Shown here in pieces: positions 8,103 to 16,418 of a stretch of DNA of 35,902 nucleotides. Source of the stretch: Pseudomonas sichuanensis (GTDB taxonomy: Bacteria > Pseudomonadota > Gammaproteobacteria > Pseudomonadales > Pseudomonadaceae); assembly GCF_003231305.1 (NCBI RefSeq), contig NZ_QKVM01000062.1, positions 1-35,902 of the forward strand. Direction: 5' to 3'. The first letter of the stretch is position 1, and each line of letters begins with the position of its first letter. The notes below the pieces were generated by a model. It was not told where the DNA came from and did no database searches. It saw only the letters and a program-made list of their open reading frames with translations. The translations under genes and the position numbers were made by a program.

Positions 8103-8969
8103 TTATAGCGTTATCGACGGCAGGACTGACCGGAGCCGTTCCATGGCCAGTGCGCTGCAGGGTTGCATGGGCTCACGAAGTTCATTGGCGATGAGCCCTT
8201 GAACAGAGAGCGCAGCCTTCACCACAGCGGGGTTCGGCTCGGCAAATGCCGATTGAATCCAGGGCAGAAGCCGATAGAACACTGAGCGAGCTGCACCAAC
8301 GTCGCCTTCGTCCATGTGGCGCACCAGTTGAACGTAGAGTTCAGCATGGATGTGAGCTGATGCCGAGATGGCGCCGGCACCTCCCAGGGCGAGATTGGTG
8401 AATATCTGGATATCCTCTCCGGTTAGTACCTGAGCATGTCCGTCATTGATCAGTGCCATCGTTGTTTCGATATCGCCACTGCAGTCTTTCACCGCGGCAA
8501 TGTTCGAGTGACGCACGATCCGTCGGAGTGTTTCGCGCTCGATCCTCACACCTGTCCGATACGGAATGTCGTAGACCACTACGGGCACTGACGATGCGTC
8601 AGCCACGGCCTGGAAGTAGGATTCGATGCCTTGTTGTGATGGGCGGATGTAGTAGGGCGCTGGGACAAGCACGCCAGCGATGTCGCGGCGCTGGATGTTC
8701 TGCTGGAGCGCCAGAACTTCCTGCAGGTTGTTGCCCGAGAGCCCCATGATCACTTGGCCTGGCTGGGCGACTTCAAGTACGGCATCCAGCGCCTCGAGCT
8801 GTTCATCTTTGCTCATCGCCGCAGCTTCGCCCGTGGTACCGCATACCACCAGGCCTCTCACACCTTCATTGAGGAGCTTCTTGGCCAAGCCTTGAAGGGC
8901 GTCGAAATCGACCTGCCCCGAACGGAAAGGTGTGACCAGTGCAACCCAGATACCGCGCAAATTAGACAT
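8103..8969 (-). CDS. DapA-family dihydrodipicolinate synthase / N-acetylneuraminate lyase superfamily enzyme
   Basis: A 288-residue (beta/alpha)8 lyase from ATG 8969, preceded by GAGGAG. The Schiff-base lysine is K161 (AAVKDCSGD), the catalytic tyrosine Y133 and the carboxylate-binding arginine R138 (YDIPYRTG). The GTTGE loop supplies T45/T46, and PAPYYIRPSQQG supplies Y107. These match E. coli DapA almost position for position, so condensation of pyruvate with aspartate semialdehyde is chemically possible. However, none of the usual neighbours of the housekeeping Pseudomonas dapA are here and no lysine genes are nearby, so this is probably a paralogue with its own role. A related aldolase acting on another aldehyde is the main alternative. 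Confidence 0.88.
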   Translation of the reverse strand: MSNLRGIWVALVTPFRSGQVDFDALQGLAKKLLNEGVRGLVVCGTTGEAAAMSKDEQLEALDAVLEVAQPGQVIMGLSGNNLQEVLALQQNIQRRDIAGVLVPAPYYIRPSQQGIESYFQAVADASSVPVVVYDIPYRTGVRIERETLRRIVRHSNIAAVKDCSGDIETTMALINDGHAQVLTGEDIQIFTNLALGGAGAISASAHIHAELYVQLVRHMDEGDVGAARSVFYRLLPWIQSAFAEPNPAVVKAALSVQGLIANELREPMQPCSALAMERLRSVLPSITL

Positions 8970-9283
8970 GCATTACTCCTCAGGCAGACCGATTAGTCGA
9001 CGTCAGAGGAGGGGATGGGAATCAAGCGGGGAAGAGACCTGGCGCTATCTGTCCTGTCAGCTCATCTGACGGGACAGCGCCCCGGTCAAATGAGCGACTG
9101 TTTCTTGGATTTCTTGGCAACGGACACGCATGCGCATGCCTGGGCGTAGAGGCCCATGGCAGTCAGCATGTGGTCGGTGTTGGGAATCATGGTTGATCCG
9201 TTGCCAAGAGGTGCATCGGGATAGTGCGCAAGGGGGCTAGGTTTAGTCAACAGGCATTGTGGGTCGAAGTTGGGGTTATTGGG
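8970..9283. other. Intergenic stretch, 314 bp
   Basis: This gap lies between the DapA-family gene and the acetyltransferase gene, both on the minus strand. The only coding candidate is the 34-codon frame at 9086-9190. The stretch at 9225-9285 is T-rich on the plus strand. No clear terminator is visible. Confidence 0.4.
9086..9190 (-). CDS. Possible small ORF, 34 residues
   Basis: ATG 9190-9188 opens a 34-codon frame ending TGA at 9088-9086. The middle is mildly hydrophobic with two cysteines (YAQACACVSVA) and the end is basic (KKSKKQS). No good Shine-Dalgarno sequence precedes it. I do not recognise a family, and a chance frame is quite possible. Confidence 0.2.
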   Translation of the reverse strand: MIPNTDHMLTAMGLYAQACACVSVAKKSKKQSLI

Positions 9284-9742
9284 CTATTGCTCCGCGTTTA
9301 CCTGGAAGCGATGCAGGCTCATGTGCAGCAAAGGGAAGGGGCGCCCCTCGCCATCCAGCGGGGAACGACCTGTTTGGACAAACCCGTAATGTAAATAGAA
9401 CCCTACCGCTTCGGGGTTCTGCTCGTTCACGTCAACACTCAGCTGATTGCGCGAACTGCGGGCATGCTCCAGCAGCGCGCGGCCAATACCTTTCCCACGC
9501 AGATCGGGCTCGATGAAGAGCATCTCTACGTGGCTTTCATTGAGGCCGATAAAGCCCAGTGGGCAGTCCTCGGCATTTACCGCAACCCATGATTCAACAG
9601 CGGGTAGGTAGACATCCCGAAGCTGAGGAAGCAATGCCTCGATATCGGACGCTTGCAGGAAGTGATGAGTGGCGCGAACAGAGCGCAGCCAGATGTTGAG
9701 CAGTTGTGGATGGTCGGCATGGGTAGCCTGACGAATGATCAT
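9284..9742 (-). CDS. GNAT-family N-acetyltransferase, YjaB-like
   Basis: A 152-residue acetyltransferase from ATG 9742 with AGGA 7 bases upstream. It carries the GNAT acetyl-CoA binding loop (PDLRGKGIGRALLEHA, residues about 78-93) and the later VNEQNPEAVGFYLHYGF segment. The opening (IWLRSVRATHHFL), the VNEQN motif and the ending (GRSPLDGEGRPFPLLHMSL) follow E. coli YjaB closely from memory. YjaB binds acetyl-CoA but its physiological acceptor is unknown. The gene stands alone, with over 200 bp on each side. Confidence 0.88.
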   Translation of the reverse strand: MIIRQATHADHPQLLNIWLRSVRATHHFLQASDIEALLPQLRDVYLPAVESWVAVNAEDCPLGFIGLNESHVEMLFIEPDLRGKGIGRALLEHARSSRNQLSVDVNEQNPEAVGFYLHYGFVQTGRSPLDGEGRPFPLLHMSLHRFQVNAEQ

Positions 9743-9951
9743 GGAATCATCCTTTGCACTTGATAGCGGAAATGAGGCGCGCCCGTCGATAGCGCCCGTA
9801 TAAGTGTCGGCAACCTGTATGACCGCTTCGCGAATTAACGCCTGGGCGGTGCACGGCAGAGGTAGCCGAAAAGGAGGGAGGAAGGACGATACTGAGCGGT
9901 ATTCGGGGTGTCAAAAAAATTACAGATGGAAGGGGGGCGCAGTATTCCTTT

Positions 9952-10407
9952 CTAGAGCCAGCGTCTGACTTGGCTGCAGTAGTGCGTGAACTCACTTGCG
10001 AAAATGCTCGCAAGGGCTCGCTCCTCCGGCCCGATCTGGAAGCGGTTCATATAGATCACGAAGCCCAGCACGCTCAGCAGCGCCGGCGGCCACGCAAGAA
10101 AGATGGACCAGGCTACCAGGGCGGCGGCGAAGCCCAGGTACATGGGGTTGCGTGTATATCTGTAGACGCCCGAGCGGACCAGTACCGAAGCGCTTTCCGG
10201 CCTCAGAGGGTTGACCGTGGTACGTGCGCGGCGAAAGGAAATCACACCGGCCAAGCACGTGGTAATACCTGCCAGCAACACCACCAAAGCCAGACCGATC
10301 CGCCATTCGATGGCCAGCGCCAGGGTACCCGGAAGGTTCAGAGCACAGAGCCACGCCAACAGGCCGAACAGAACAGCCACCAGCGGCGGCGGGATGCGGT
10401 TGTCCAT
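9952..10407 (-). CDS. Isoprenylcysteine carboxyl methyltransferase-family membrane protein
   Basis: A 151-residue protein from ATG 10407 with AGGAGC 6 bases upstream. It has four hydrophobic segments (about residues 8-25, 35-57, 90-105, 106-122). The conserved SGVYRYTRNPMYLGF motif (residues about 79-93) and the late EERAL segment are signatures of the ICMT/phospholipid methyltransferase fold, where they form the S-adenosylmethionine site. Bacterial members are mostly uncharacterised; some methylate lipids or small molecules at the membrane. It is divergent from the flavin monooxygenase gene with about 190 bp between. The substrate is unknown. Confidence 0.87.
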   Translation of the reverse strand: MDNRIPPPLVAVLFGLLAWLCALNLPGTLALAIEWRIGLALVVLLAGITTCLAGVISFRRARTTVNPLRPESASVLVRSGVYRYTRNPMYLGFAAALVAWSIFLAWPPALLSVLGFVIYMNRFQIGPEERALASIFASEFTHYCSQVRRWL

Positions 10408-10599
10408 GATGAGCTCCTGATAGTAATGAGCGTGCTAGCAGAGTGAGGTCTATAGCCACTTCAGGGTCAAGTGTCATCGTGGTCCATGGCTGAATCGCGC
10501 TTCATATCCGCCTTGTTACGCGCGATCTGTGAATCGTTGACTTTGTGGGCGCTCGAGAACATTCATGATGCTGTGGTCATTCATTTTCGAGGTGAGATC

Positions 10600-12129
10600 A
10601 TGGCGGTGCGAACCGAAGTTCTCATTGTTGGGGCCGGCCCGACCGGGCTGGTGCTTGCTCTTTGGCTCACCAGGCAAGGCGTCGGCGTAACGATCGTCGA
10701 CAAGAACAGTGGGCCCGGCGAAGCTTCTCGTGCCATGGCTGTTCAAGCCCGCACGCTAGAGCTGTATCGCCAACTCGATATAGCCGAGGCTGTGATAGAT
10801 GCCGGTTATAAAACACCGGCAATGAACATGTGGGCCCGTGGCAGCCACAGAGCGCGCATCCCCTTGGTCGATGCCGGCAGAGAGGTTTCTGCATACCCCT
10901 TCGTGTTGATCTATCCCCAGGACCGCCATGAGCGCCTGCTGGTGCAGCAACTCCATGCCCTGGGCGTGGACGTGCACTGGCAGACCGAACTGCTGCGCTT
11001 CGAAGAGGGTGAAAGCCACCTCACGGCCATGCTGAAACAGGCCGATGGGCAGGAAGTGGCCCTGACTGCGGCATACCTGGCAGGCTGCGATGGCGCTCGT
11101 TCGCTCGTTCGACATCAGATCGGCAGCGGTTTCGAGGGCGGCACCTATAAGCATCTTTTCTATGTCGCGGATGTCAGGGTTACGGGCATCGAGCCTGCGG
11201 GTGAGGCGCACATCGCTTTTGACAAGTCCGACTTCGTGCTGCTCCTGTGCTATGGCGAAAAGGACCGATACCGCCTGATCGGCACCGTGCGAGACGAGCG
11301 CGCCGAGCACCCCGAGCAACTGACGTTCGCGGACGTTGGCCACGATGCCATCAACGGCTTGAACCTCGAAGTCAGCGAAGTGAACTGGTTTTCCACTTAC
11401 CGCGTTCATCATCGTGTCACCGACCATTTCCGCCGTGGCAGAGCGTTTTTGCTCGGCGATGCTGCGCATGTCCACAGCCCGGCAGGCGGGCAGGGCATGA
11501 ACACCGGGATACTGGACGCGATCAACCTGGCGTGGAAGTTGGCAGCGGTGGTCAAAGGCAAGGCGCCGGAGACATTGCTCGACAGCTACCAGATTGAACG
11601 CCAGGCATTTGCCCGCACGCTGGTGGAAACCACTGACAAGCTGTTCACCTTTGTTACCGCTCAAGGCGGGTTCGCTGACTTTGTGCGCACGCGCATCGCG
11701 CCGATCTTCGCCAGTGTTGCGTACAAGCGCGCGAGCGTGCGTGAGTACCTGTTCCGCGTGGTTTCGCAAACGACCCTGGATTACCGCGACAGCCCGCTGA
11801 GCCAAGGCAAGGCAGGCGAGGTTCAGGGGGGGGATCGCCTGCCTTGGCTGCCTGGGGGCACTGCGGACAACTACGCTTCACTGGCAGCCATCGAGTGGCA
11901 AGTGCAGGTTTACGGTGAGGCCAAGGCAGACCTGGCCCAATGGTGCACGCAGCACGGCATTGCCCTGCATGTTTTCGCTTGGGTGCCGGCGTGCGAGAAA
12001 GCCGGCGTTGCCAGAAATGCTGCTTATCTGTTGCGGCCTGATACTTATGTTGCGCTGGCTGATCCCCAGGGGGATGCGTCCACATTGAACCGATATTTCG
12101 AGGCGCGCGGTGTTGTGCTGCCCGCTTGA
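10600..12129 (+). CDS. FAD-dependent aromatic-ring-type monooxygenase (PHBH/MhpA class)
   Basis: A 509-residue flavoprotein. I chose ATG 10600, preceded by GAGGTGA 5 bases upstream, over an in-frame extension to 10471. Residues 7-35 form the Rossmann GxGxxG motif (VLIVGAGPTGLVLALWL). CDGARS (163-168) is the DG motif that binds FAD and NADPH, and GDAAHVHSPAGGQGMN (286-301) is the GD motif. Together these define group A flavin hydroxylases (PheA/TfdB, MhpA, rifampicin monooxygenase). The C-terminal 130 residues form a thioredoxin-like domain typical of the longer members. Such enzymes hydroxylate phenols, polyketides or antibiotics. No catabolic partner genes are adjacent, so detoxification is at least as likely as catabolism. 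Confidence 0.88.
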   Translation: MAVRTEVLIVGAGPTGLVLALWLTRQGVGVTIVDKNSGPGEASRAMAVQARTLELYRQLDIAEAVIDAGYKTPAMNMWARGSHRARIPLVDAGREVSAYPFVLIYPQDRHERLLVQQLHALGVDVHWQTELLRFEEGESHLTAMLKQADGQEVALTAAYLAGCDGARSLVRHQIGSGFEGGTYKHLFYVADVRVTGIEPAGEAHIAFDKSDFVLLLCYGEKDRYRLIGTVRDERAEHPEQLTFADVGHDAINGLNLEVSEVNWFSTYRVHHRVTDHFRRGRAFLLGDAAHVHSPAGGQGMNTGILDAINLAWKLAAVVKGKAPETLLDSYQIERQAFARTLVETTDKLFTFVTAQGGFADFVRTRIAPIFASVAYKRASVREYLFRVVSQTTLDYRDSPLSQGKAGEVQGGDRLPWLPGGTADNYASLAAIEWQVQVYGEAKADLAQWCTQHGIALHVFAWVPACEKAGVARNAAYLLRPDTYVALADPQGDASTLNRYFEARGVVLPA

Positions 12130-12481
12130 GGAGTGGGTTGCGTTGTGTACGGTCAAGCGCGAGGCGAAGCCGATGATCAGCGCGATCGAAATCGATGGCT
12201 AGGCCATGTCCGTATGGGAGTGCTTTTCAGGAACGGCTGCTATCGACCCAAAGCGGTCACTGGGGGCATCAATATCAACGACTGCCGCGAAACCTGTGGG
12301 AGCGGGTTTACCCGCGAACACGGGCGAAGCCCGTGCCACTCAACGCGTTGCCTGCTTCGCGGCGGTTCGGTGTCCCGATAAACCCGCTCCCACAAGCTCT
12401 CTGCTGACCTCACTGGCCGCTTTGGGCTGGAAGCAGCTTGCGCCTCCGGGCGAAGGCGCTATCCGTCGGTACCGCACCGGA
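12130..12481. other. Intergenic stretch with a paired REP element
   Basis: This gap of about 350 bp lies between the convergent monooxygenase and porin genes. It holds the inverted REP pair at 12293-12396. I see no gene in it. Frames that cross it are low-complexity shadows of the porin gene. Confidence 0.55.
12293..12396. repeat. Inverted pair of REP elements (BIME-like)
   Basis: The first unit (12293-12337) reads TGTGGGAGCGGGTTTACC and then CGCGAA, followed by a second small palindrome (CACGGGCGAAGCCCGTG). The second unit (12355-12396) is inverted and ends AAACCCGCTCCCACA. Opposed REP units between convergent genes are typical of Pseudomonas and can act as transcription or mRNA-decay boundaries. 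Confidence 0.75.
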
Positions 12482-13207
12482 TCAGAAGGATTTGCCGATC
12501 GAGGCCACCACCGTAGCCGAGCAAATATCGTTGAACCCCAGGTAACTGGCGCATTCCACTTTCGACAAGTCTGTGTCGATATAGCTGATCGACCAGTCCA
12601 ACGACAGCATCATGCGGCTCAGTTTCACTTGCCATTCGTGGTAGGCGTCGCGGCTCGAACCGTCGTTGGCGAACCAGCTCGGGTCCTTGTAGTCGTTGCG
12701 CCCGTAGCGCGTTTCCAGGCCGATGTCGTTGGGCAACTGCATGGCGTAGCCGACATAGCTGTAGAGCATCGCCTGGTCGCCGTTGAAGTTGTCCGAGTAG
12801 TTGCCGCCCAGCAACACGCCCCAGGCGCGCAGTTCGGCGTGGTATTCGCCGTAGTTGAAGGCGCCTTGACGCGGGTAGACGTACTTGATGTACGAGGTGT
12901 CGAGGGTGACGTCGTCGTTGACTTGCCAGAAGTAGCCCGCGTAGTAGTCCAGTTCCTGGCGAGTACTGCTGCCATAGCCGAAATCGACGTTGGAGCTCCA
13001 CACGCCTGCGTACAGGCCACTGGAGTGGGCAAGGGTCAGCGAGCCTTGCAGGGCAGGGTCGTTCTGGGTCTGGGAGATGCCGCGGGTGCGATAGTCGCTG
13101 AAGATCCCGATCTTGGCTTCGAGGCTGAAGTCGGTGTCGAAGTCGATGGCATGGGCCAATGGCGCGCAGGCGAGCAGGCCGCCTGCGATGAAGTTGCGTA
13201 CGTTCAT
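12482..13207 (-). CDS. TorF-family putative outer-membrane porin
   Basis: A 241-residue protein with a signal peptide ending near residue 20 (LAHA-IDF). It then has the typical opening of the TorF/Gcw_chp family (FSLEAKIGIFSDYRTRGISQTQNDPALQGSL in two parts) and ends in phenylalanine (VASIGKSF), as outer-membrane beta-barrels do. Members are predicted barrels often located with transporter or catabolic genes; their permeant is unknown. It follows the amidohydrolase gene on the same strand after 165 bp that contain REP elements, so it may share that gene's transcript or regulation. In that case it would admit the amide substrate across the outer membrane, which is an inference from position. 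Confidence 0.88.
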   Translation of the reverse strand: MNVRNFIAGGLLACAPLAHAIDFDTDFSLEAKIGIFSDYRTRGISQTQNDPALQGSLTLAHSSGLYAGVWSSNVDFGYGSSTRQELDYYAGYFWQVNDDVTLDTSYIKYVYPRQGAFNYGEYHAELRAWGVLLGGNYSDNFNGDQAMLYSYVGYAMQLPNDIGLETRYGRNDYKDPSWFANDGSSRDAYHEWQVKLSRMMLSLDWSISYIDTDLSKVECASYLGFNDICSATVVASIGKSF

Positions 13208-13256
13208 GGTTGCTTCCCGTTATTGTTGTTGTGAGCGGTGTGGCAGAGGCGGCCTA

Positions 13257-13370
13257 TTCGCGGGCAAGCCCGCTCTCACGGGGAGCACGCCAGCTTGAGA
13301 AACCTCAGCAGGGCAGTTGCTCCCACGAAAATCACCGCCAATCCGGCAGAAGCGGGCTTGCCCGCGAAGA
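13257..13370. repeat. Inverted pair of REP elements
   Basis: TTCGCGGGCAAGCCCGCT (from 13257) followed by CTCACG is one unit. AGCGGGCTTGCCCGCGAA (13351-13368) is the opposed unit. TGCTCCCACG near 13319 looks like a third, broken piece. The pair sits between the amidohydrolase stop and the porin start and could separate their expression levels. Confidence 0.7.
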
Positions 13371-13372
13371 CC

Positions 13373-15094
13373 TCAGCGCGCGTAGATCTGCTTGCCGGCG
13401 AACCAGGTCTGCAGCACCTGGGTGTCGCGCAGGGCCTCGGGCTCGACGCTGAGCACGTCGCGGTCGAGCACGATCATGTCGGCCTGCTTGCCGACCTTCA
13501 GCGAGCCGACCTGCTGCTCCAGGCGCATGGCCCGGGCAGAATTGAGGGTGTAGGCCTGGAACATCACTTGGCGGTCGATGGCCTCGTCGGCGTTGAGCAC
13601 GCCTTTGGGCCCTTTGCGGCTGACGGCCTGGTAGATGGCCTTCCACGGATCTGGTGTGGTGATCGGCCAGTCGCTGGCGCCAGAGATGGTCGCGCCATGC
13701 TTGAGCAGCGAATGGGCCGGATAGCTGTGCATGAAGACCATGGCATCCACGTAGGGCTTGACCAGGTCGATGTTGGACTGGTCGGCGCTGGCCCAGTACA
13801 GCTGCATCGCGGCGATCACGTCGAGCTGCTTGAAGCGGGCGTATTCCTTGGGGCTGACCATCTGCAGATGGGTAATGGAGTGGGGGATGCCGCTGTGGCG
13901 GTCACGCCGGGCCTGCTCGATGCCATTGAGCGCTTCGCGTACGGCGCGATCGCCAATTGCATGCACGTGCACCAGCCAGCCGCGGGCATCGGCGGCACTG
14001 ACCAGTTCGCCGAAGTGTTTCGGGTCGAGCAGCAGCTCGCCATTCTGCCCGGAGTTCTTGTAGGGCTCGAGCATCGCCGCAGTCTGCGCTGGCGCCTCGG
14101 CCACGCCGTCGGCGAACACCTTGATGCCCGGCAGGGTGAGGTTGCGCACGCCGAGGAATTGCTGGCGCACCTTGTCCAGTTCGTCGAGGTCTGCGGGGCG
14201 GGCCTTGGAGTCGGCCATCAGCAGCGCCGCGACGTGGGCAGTCAGTTCGCCGCGCTCGGAGAGGTCCTTGTAGACCGGCAGCACGCCCAGTGAGTCGTTC
14301 TTCACGTCGGCGCCCGGCAGTTCGTTGGCCAGCGGGTCCATCCAGCCGGTGATGCCCAGTGACTTGTAGTAATCCAGGGCCATGCGCCCGGCGGTCATCA
14401 AGGTGTCGCGGGACAGCGGTGGCAGCAGGTCGGTCACCGGGTAGTAGCTGGCATCGGCGAGGAAGCCGTTCGGGGTTCCGTCCTGGTGCTGGCCGATGGT
14501 ATTGCGTGCCTCGGCGGGCAGGGCCGCGATGGTCTTGGCGTCGATGCCGGCGCGTTTGAGCATGGCCTGGTTGGCCCAGCCGGTGTGCATGTCATTGGCG
14601 GCGAAGAGGATCGGCTGGTCGGCCCACTCGCCGTGGTTGAAGCGCTGCGCCAGGGCGGGAATGTCGTCCCAGTAGGTGCCAGGCACGCCCCCGACAGAGA
14701 GGAACTCGCCACGCACGGCTTTGCCATCCTTGCGCCATTGGTGCAGGCGCCGCTCCAGTTCATCGAGGGGGATTTCTTCGCCAGCCAGGTTGGCCAGCTC
14801 CAGTTGCAGGCCGCCCTTGATGGCATGGGAGTGGGAATCGAGCATGCCAGGCATCAGCACTTTGCCGCCCAGGTCGATCACCTGCGTGCTCTCGCCCTTC
14901 AGGCGCAGCACGGCCAGGTCGGAGCCTACCGCCACGATCTTCTCGCCATCGACCGCCACGGCCTGCTGCAATGGCTGGCCTGGCTCGGCGGTGTAGACCT
15001 TGGCGTTGTGCAGGATCACGTCCACTGCCGCAACACTCTGCAGCGCGGTGCAGGCAAGGCCCGCGCTGATGGCCATCTTCAGGAGCTGCTTCAT
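13373..15094 (-). CDS. Exported amidohydrolase, YtcJ-like (Amidohydro_3)
   Basis: A 573-residue metal hydrolase from ATG 15094, with GAGG 7 bases upstream. A longer frame to 15727 only shadows the LysR gene. Residues 1-22 look like a signal peptide (MKQLLKMAISAGLACTALQS), so the enzyme is probably periplasmic. Residues 24-85 form the N-terminal beta-sandwich, and the metal motif is DSHSH (86-90). HVHAIGDRAV (about 373-382) supplies another metal histidine, and SGASDWPITTPDPW carries the catalytic aspartate region. YtcJ-like enzymes include N-substituted formamide deformylase and other amide or imide hydrolases; this one's substrate is unknown. It is divergent from the LysR gene and carries a candidate LysR box 73 bp upstream. 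Confidence 0.9.
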   Translation of the reverse strand: MKQLLKMAISAGLACTALQSVAAVDVILHNAKVYTAEPGQPLQQAVAVDGEKIVAVGSDLAVLRLKGESTQVIDLGGKVLMPGMLDSHSHAIKGGLQLELANLAGEEIPLDELERRLHQWRKDGKAVRGEFLSVGGVPGTYWDDIPALAQRFNHGEWADQPILFAANDMHTGWANQAMLKRAGIDAKTIAALPAEARNTIGQHQDGTPNGFLADASYYPVTDLLPPLSRDTLMTAGRMALDYYKSLGITGWMDPLANELPGADVKNDSLGVLPVYKDLSERGELTAHVAALLMADSKARPADLDELDKVRQQFLGVRNLTLPGIKVFADGVAEAPAQTAAMLEPYKNSGQNGELLLDPKHFGELVSAADARGWLVHVHAIGDRAVREALNGIEQARRDRHSGIPHSITHLQMVSPKEYARFKQLDVIAAMQLYWASADQSNIDLVKPYVDAMVFMHSYPAHSLLKHGATISGASDWPITTPDPWKAIYQAVSRKGPKGVLNADEAIDRQVMFQAYTLNSARAMRLEQQVGSLKVGKQADMIVLDRDVLSVEPEALRDTQVLQTWFAGKQIYAR

Positions 15095-15166
15095 TCGGTG
15101 CCTCGTTCTTGTTGTGCTGGAGCGCCAGCCTAGCCAAGGCACAGGGGTGGAAAAATCCGAAAGCAG

Positions 15167-15177
15167 GCACAACTTTT
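15167..15177 (-). promoter_or_regulatory. Candidate LysR-type box ahead of the amidohydrolase gene
   Basis: Read on the minus strand, the bases are AAAAGTTGTGC, 73 bp upstream of the amidohydrolase start. The same 11 bases occur in the same orientation relative to transcription at 16284-16294, ahead of the C45 gene. The identical motif before both enzyme genes around one LysR gene suggests a shared operator. This is inferred from sequence only. Confidence 0.5.
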
Positions 15178-15241
15178 TTCGCCTTGGGGAAATAATCCGT
15201 CGCCTATGATTGCGGTGATGCAAGCCGTCCTCATTCCAGTG

Positions 15242-15255
15242 CCTATTCAAATAGG
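15242..15255. promoter_or_regulatory. Short palindrome in the amidohydrolase/LysR divergent region
   Basis: CCTATT and AATAGG form a perfect 6-bp inverted repeat with a 2-base spacer, about 80 bp before the LysR start. It could be an autoregulatory site or part of the divergent promoter. It does not resemble the AAAAGTTGTGC motif. Confidence 0.3.
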
Positions 15256-15335
15256 TGTTAACTGCGGGCCTGATAAAAAGGCGCGTACGCTGAGCCGTTG
15301 AGCGCATCCCCCGCTTGTGCCGAACAGGAAAAAAC

Positions 15336-16265
15336 ATGGACAAAATGACGGCCCTGACCATTTTCGTTGCCGCCGCCGAACACGGCAGCTTCAGCCGTGC
15401 GGCCGAGCAATTGGGCAAGACCCCCTCGGCGATCACCAAGGCCGTCGCGCACCTGGAGACCGAGCTGGGTGTGCGCCTGTTCGAGCGCACCACACGGCGC
15501 ATGGCGCTCACCGAGGCGGGCACGCTGTATCTGGAAGGTGCCCGCCAGGCGCTGATGCACCTGCAACTGGTAACCGAAGAGGTGGAGCAGTTGCAGCATG
15601 AGCTGCGCGGCACCTTGCGCATCACTGCGCCGCCATCGTTCGGGCCGGCGTTTCTCAATCGGGTGTGTTGCCGCTTCATGCGTGAACACCCGCAGGTGCG
15701 CCTGGAGGTGAACCTCAACGATGCCAACGATGACTTGATCGACGGCGGCTACGACCTGTCGTTGCGTGACGGCCCCACCGACCAGCCCGAGTTGATCGCC
15801 CAGCCGCTGATCGAGAACCGTGTGATCCTTTGCGCGAGCCCTGAGTACCTGGCCCGCCGGGGCGACTCGATCACCCTGGAAAACTACGCCCAGCACGACT
15901 GGCTGTTGCTGCGCCACCCGCTGCTCAACCGCAGCTTCTGGTGGATCGAGCGTGACGGCCAGTCGCTGCGCGTGCGCCAGCCCACGCCTCGGTTGGTGAG
16001 CGACAACTTCGATTTTCTGCTGGCATGCCTGCTCGATGGCCAGGGCTTGCAGTTCGTGCCCACATGGTGCGCCGCGCCGTACGTGGCCAAGGGGCAACTG
16101 GTGGAGGTGATGCCTGAATACTGGCGCGCGCTGAGCGCATTCGGGCCATGGGTGCACGTGCTGTACCTGCCGCACCGGCGCAACACGCGCAAGGTGCAGA
16201 CCTTCATCGCCCTGTTGCACGAACACCTGCGGGGGCAGGGCCTGGAGGCGGGGGTGCAACGCTGA
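15336..16265 (+). CDS. LysR-family transcriptional regulator (amidohydrolase/C45 module)
   Basis: A 309-residue regulator from ATG 15336, with AGGAA upstream. A start at 15315 is possible but lacks a ribosome site. Residues 1-60 are the winged helix-turn-helix (KMTALTIFVAAAEHGSFSRA, then LGKTPSAITKAVAHLE). Residues 90-300 are the periplasmic-binding-protein-like effector domain (LRGTLRITAPPSFGPAFLN…). The pattern fits the CrgA/DmlR-like LysR subgroup. It is divergent from the amidohydrolase gene and followed on the same strand by the C45 and MHS genes, which makes it the probable local activator of both arms. Confidence 0.92.
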   Translation: MDKMTALTIFVAAAEHGSFSRAAEQLGKTPSAITKAVAHLETELGVRLFERTTRRMALTEAGTLYLEGARQALMHLQLVTEEVEQLQHELRGTLRITAPPSFGPAFLNRVCCRFMREHPQVRLEVNLNDANDDLIDGGYDLSLRDGPTDQPELIAQPLIENRVILCASPEYLARRGDSITLENYAQHDWLLLRHPLLNRSFWWIERDGQSLRVRQPTPRLVSDNFDFLLACLLDGQGLQFVPTWCAAPYVAKGQLVEVMPEYWRALSAFGPWVHVLYLPHRRNTRKVQTFIALLHEHLRGQGLEAGVQR

Positions 16266-16279
16266 ATTTTTCCGCTTGG

Positions 16280-16294
16280 GCACAAAAGTTGTGC
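16280..16294 (+). promoter_or_regulatory. Candidate LysR-type box ahead of the C45 gene
   Basis: GCACAAAAGTTGTGC is an interrupted palindrome (GCACAA/TTGTGC with a 3-base centre), 125 bp before the C45 start and directly after the LysR stop. Its right half plus centre, AAAAGTTGTGC, is identical to the motif ahead of the amidohydrolase gene. LysR recognition sites are interrupted palindromes of about 15 bp, which fits. Confidence 0.55.
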
Positions 16295-16418
16295 GGGGTG
16301 TGGCGATGATCAGCGGGGGGCGGGTCGCTAGGCTAAAGATGGTCGCCTGAATCCAGCGGCCTCACTCTTTCCAGAACCGCAACGATGCTTTGAGCGCGCT
16401 GTACCAGGAGTTCCTGCA

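Noticed and set aside
10471..10599. N-terminal extension of the flavin monooxygenase
   Set aside because: The Rossmann motif begins seven residues after ATG 10600, which has a strong ribosome site. The extension has none.
15095..15727. N-terminal extension of the amidohydrolase frame
   Set aside because: It overlaps the LysR gene in antisense and would bury the signal peptide. ATG 15094 has a good ribosome site.
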